Assembly (NCBI GenBank): GCA_018304205.1
Contig: JAGVWR010000042.1
Span: 1 to 6,220, forward strand
From: Candidatus Pacearchaeota archaeon
GTDB taxonomy: Archaea; Nanobdellota; Nanobdellia; Pacearchaeales; GW2011-AR1
Length of the DNA: 6,220 nt
Direction of reading: 5' to 3'
Shown: positions 4,560-6,220 of the stretch, one piece after another
How the letters are laid out: every line of letters starts with the position of its first letter
Position numbering within the stretch: position 1 is the first letter of the stretch
Position numbers and translations under genes: made by a program
Notes under the pieces: generated by a model
The model's input: the letters and a program-made list of their open reading frames with translations, nothing else
Told to the model about the DNA's origin: nothing
The model's database searches: none

Positions 4560-5036
4560 TCACTCCCCTAATTTTTTTAAAAGACATCCTCCAAAAAATA
4601 AGAACGTAGGCATTCCAATAGCTAAAACTAAACACGAGTGATCATCAGAAGTAAAGTGAGATTCTTTCCATTCCTCATAAGATTTATATGCTGGATTTGA
4701 TTTTAGTGATTCTAACCTTGGTTTAATCTCGGATAGTTGATTTTCTAATTTTTCTCTTTCTTTTTTCGCAGATTCAACAGTCCAACCAGTCCATCCTTCT
4801 AATTCAGATCTTCTCTCATTTTCTAACCTGCTTTTTAAATTTTTTTCTCTTTCATTTATTGTTTTATATTCTAAAACAACGTTAGTATCTCTATATGGAT
4901 TTCTTGAACCGTTATATATAGCTCCGAGAGGAACACCTATAAAAGAAGAAAAAGCTAATGCTATTGTAGCTAGACCTGTGTATCTGACAACATTTTTTAT
5001 CTTACAATGATTTCGTTGATTTTGTTCTTTGCTCAT
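4560..5036 (-). CDS. Two-helix membrane protein with central coiled coil, unknown function
   Basis: The protein has 158 residues, starting MSKEQNQRNHCKIKNVVRYT. A hydrophobic segment at about 17-41 and another at 134-153 flank a charged helical stretch (about 55-115) rich in Glu, Lys and Arg, with Leu spacing suggestive of a coiled coil (REKNLKSRLENERRSELEGW and KKEREKLENQLSEIKPRLES). ATG 5036 is chosen because a palindromic TATA box lies 26-27 bases upstream; a TTG at 5057 would sit almost inside that box. No catalytic motif is visible. It is divergent from the TrmB-type regulator and shares its promoter, so it is a natural candidate for regulation by that protein. Family not recognised; a structural or envelope role is only a guess. 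Confidence 0.7.
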   Translation of the reverse strand: MSKEQNQRNHCKIKNVVRYTGLATIALAFSSFIGVPLGAIYNGSRNPYRDTNVVLEYKTINEREKNLKSRLENERRSELEGWTGWTVESAKKEREKLENQLSEIKPRLESLKSNPAYKSYEEWKESHFTSDDHSCLVLAIGMPTFLFFGGCLLKKLGE

Positions 5037-5057
5037 AAAAATTTCACAAAATCTCAA

Positions 5058-5067
5058 TATTTAAATA
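5058..5067. promoter_or_regulatory. Palindromic TATA box shared by the divergent genes at 5036 and 5091
   Basis: TATTTAAATA is a perfect 10-bp palindrome centred at 5062.5. It lies 26-27 bases from the minus-strand ATG at 5036 and 28-29 bases from the plus-strand ATG at 5091, so both mRNAs should be leaderless or nearly so. Since the box itself has no polarity, flanking BRE sequences or bound regulators must set the direction. Confidence 0.6.
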
Positions 5068-5070
5068 CTC

Positions 5071-5089
5071 CCTTCCACCTAGTGGTAGG
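5071..5089. promoter_or_regulatory. Candidate operator: 19-bp imperfect inverted repeat before trmB
   Basis: CCTTCCAC (5071-5078) and GTGGTAGG (5082-5089) are reverse complements at 7 of 8 positions around a 3-base centre (CTA). The repeat fills the space between the shared TATA box and the trmB-like start at 5091. Bound protein there would block transcription start for this gene and could affect the divergent one. Autoregulation by the adjacent TrmB-type protein is inferred. Confidence 0.45.
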
Positions 5090-5090
5090 T

Positions 5091-5828
5091 ATGATGCATG
5101 AGGAATTATTGAAAGCCTGTGGCCTAACACAAAATGAGAGTTTAGTTTATTTGTCTCTCTTGAGGATAGGAAAAGCAACAAGTAGTAAGATAGTAAAAAA
5201 AGCTAATATTTCTGGAGGGAAAATATATGAGACTCTTGAAAAATTAATACATAAGGGATTGGTTAAAACAATCATCGAAAATGGTGTAAAAAATTTTATG
5301 GCTAATAAACCAGAGATGTTAATTGAATATATAAAAGACAAAGAAAAGGATTTACACAAAAAAGAAGATGAACTTAAGAAAATTTTGCCTCAATTAAAAA
5401 GCCTAAAGGAACATAACTACAAACTGGAAAATATCTCTCTTGTTAATGGATTTAATGGGATTAAACCCCTCATATATGAATCCTTAGAAAAAGCACAGAT
5501 TATAAAAATTATGGGAGTTACATCTGGAAAAGATATAAAATTTAACAATTTTTGGAGGACGTGGCATAGAGAAAGAGTCGCATTAAAGAAAAAAGCAAAG
5601 ATTATTTTTTCAGATAGAGACACAGATTATTGGAGATTCTTTAAAAAATTAAAATATACTGAGGTAAGAGAGATTTTACATCTTACCCCTTCAGCCATAT
5701 TAATAATCGACGAAGAAATATTTATCTTCTCATATGAAGAGGATTTAACTTGCATCCATATAAACTTTAAGTCTATAACAAAATCCTTTTCAGAATTCTT
5801 TGATGATTTATGGAAAGTATCTGTTTAA
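5091..5828 (+). CDS. TrmB-family transcriptional regulator
   Basis: The protein has 245 residues from ATG 5091 (ATG 5094 is also possible). Residues about 4-70 form a winged helix typical of TrmB: LLKACGLTQNESLVYLSLLR, then KATSSKIVKKANISGGKIYE (28-47) as the helix-turn-helix, and the wing LVKTIIENGVKNFMANKP. A coiled-coil linker with KDKEKDLHKKEDELKKILPQ (82-101) follows. The C-terminal part (about 113-245) fits the TrmB effector domain, with IKIMGVTSGKD and SAILIIDEEIFIFSYEEDLT. TrmB proteins regulate sugar transport and metabolism genes in euryarchaea; the ligand here cannot be read. An ATG at 5007 in the same frame is rejected because it would place the start inside the divergent gene. 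A palindromic TATA box and an inverted repeat lie directly upstream. Confidence 0.88.
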   Translation: MMHEELLKACGLTQNESLVYLSLLRIGKATSSKIVKKANISGGKIYETLEKLIHKGLVKTIIENGVKNFMANKPEMLIEYIKDKEKDLHKKEDELKKILPQLKSLKEHNYKLENISLVNGFNGIKPLIYESLEKAQIIKIMGVTSGKDIKFNNFWRTWHRERVALKKKAKIIFSDRDTDYWRFFKKLKYTEVREILHLTPSAILIIDEEIFIFSYEEDLTCIHINFKSITKSFSEFFDDLWKVSV

Positions 5829-5838
5829 TATAGTGCTA

Positions 5839-5893
5839 TTTTTAGAACAACATATTATAAATTTAAGCCCACTTATTGGGTCATAATTTTTTT
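5839..5893 (+). terminator. Probable terminator region after trmB
   Basis: A TTTTT run occurs 10 bases after the stop (5839-5843). Further on, CCCA (5868-5871) pairs with TGGG (5877-5880) around a 5-base loop, and seven T residues follow at 5887-5893. The stem is short and the second element may be chance, but it lies correctly between two convergent genes. Confidence 0.4.
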
Positions 5894-5934
5894 ACAGGTT
5901 TTGAAATGGGAGCACAATGTAAGAAATTAATGGA

Positions 5935-6220
5935 TTATTCTACCTTATTGTCAAAATTTGGCTTATGTTTATTTGCTTTTACTTCCTCGATTCTTATCTT
6001 AATACTTGGCAAAACATCCACAGATATAAATCGCTCAACCAAATCGTTATTCTTGGGAGCAATTAACATTAAACCTGCAAGATTATCTAAAGCATATCTA
6101 GTAAATAAATCCCATTTTTCAAACTCGTCTATTTTTTCTCTCTGAAATCCCGACATTCTATCTTTCTCAAAGATTATCTTCTCGCTAAATCCTAAAATAT
6201 TTATTATATTGTCTCTGTCA
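5935..6220 (-). CDS. Unrecognised protein, C-terminal part (runs off the right edge)
   Basis: The minus-strand frame is open from base 6220 to the TAA at 5937-5935, giving about 94 residues with no start in view. The visible sequence includes NIINILGFSEKIIFEKDRMS, then REKIDEFEKWDLFTRYALDN, LAGLMLIAPKNNDLVERFIS, and a charged end (IRIEEVKANKHKP). It looks soluble, mixed helix and strand. An internal ATG at 6156 is unlikely to be the true start: the frame continues upstream without a stop and no TATA box lies at the spacing used elsewhere in this window. It converges with the trmB-type gene. I do not recognise the family. Confidence 0.6.
   Translation of the reverse strand, partial: DRDNIINILGFSEKIIFEKDRMSGFQREKIDEFEKWDLFTRYALDNLAGLMLIAPKNNDLVERFISVDVLPSIKIRIEEVKANKHKPNFDNKVE

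Noticed and set aside
5037..5057. TTG 5057 as start of the minus-strand coiled-coil protein
   Set aside because: It sits almost at the TATA box; ATG 5036 has the box at the spacing seen for other genes.
5007..5090. Upstream ATG 5007 as start of the TrmB-type regulator
   Set aside because: It would overlap the divergent gene's start and contain the promoter within coding sequence. The extra 28 residues do not resemble the TrmB N-terminus, which begins right after 5091.
5876..6145. Plus-strand 89-codon frame starting at TTG
   Set aside because: It lies antisense to the minus-strand frame that is open to the window edge. Its translation is rich in Ser/Leu/Phe in the way typical of antisense shadows, and the start is a weak TTG.
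6154..6156. ATG 6156 as the true start of the right-edge minus-strand gene
   Set aside because: The frame continues without a stop to the edge, and no TATA or Shine-Dalgarno signal is found at the proper distance.
1..6220. tRNA, rRNA, CRISPR array, insertion sequence or attachment site
   Set aside because: No tRNA-like T-loop/CCA pattern, no regularly spaced repeats, no transposase or integrase frame, and no long terminal inverted repeats were seen by eye on either strand.

Overview
The window comes from an archaeon, most likely a DPANN lineage of the Woesearchaeota/Pacearchaeota kind. It carries archaeal-type ribosomal proteins (L21e and archaeal forms of S13, S4 and S11), two archaeal/eukaryotic-type RNA polymerase subunits (RpoF/Rpb4 and RpoD/Rpb3) and the archaea-specific DUF655 protein. 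It also has a TrmB-family regulator and TTTAAA-type TATA boxes. The DNA is AT-rich (by eye about two thirds A+T), genes are short and tightly packed, and several ribosomal proteins carry charged low-complexity tails. The lineage is inferred from protein style and gene order, not from a phylogeny.

Layout. Positions 1-206 hold the start of a minus-strand membrane protein that leaves the window. Positions 271-462 encode a 63-aa four-cysteine zinc-ribbon protein on the plus strand. Positions 538-3270 are one compact plus-strand operon: L21e, rpoF, DUF655, S13, a possible 20-codon micro-ORF, S4, S11. rpoD (3308-4006) follows with its own promoter and ends at a likely terminator. Next come two small minus-strand membrane proteins (4062-4385 and 4560-5036) with a possible 25-codon plus-strand ORF between them. 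A plus-strand TrmB-type regulator (5091-5828) is divergent from the second membrane gene. The C-terminal part of an unrecognised minus-strand gene (5935-6220) runs off the right edge.

How it works together. The central block couples small-subunit ribosomal proteins with the RNA polymerase stalk subunit RpoF and the assembly subunit RpoD. In many archaea the L21e-rpoF-DUF655 set and the S13-S4-S11-rpoD set are separate operons. Here they are fused, and the L18e-L13-S9 part that usually follows rpoD is absent. Start-stop overlaps (ATGA at 801 and 2184, TAATG at 2768) point to translational coupling.

The clearest pattern beyond the genes is promoter geometry. TTTAAA boxes are centred about 25-28 bases upstream of the start codons of at least six genes, so those mRNAs should be leaderless. 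Three of the boxes lie between divergent starts and could fire in both directions. The box between the coiled-coil membrane gene and trmB is a perfect 10-bp palindrome, next to a 19-bp imperfect inverted repeat that looks like an operator. The S13-S4 junction holds an overlapping micro-ORF and base pairing that could hide the S4 Shine-Dalgarno site. No clear new multi-gene system (defence, CRISPR, mobile element) is visible.
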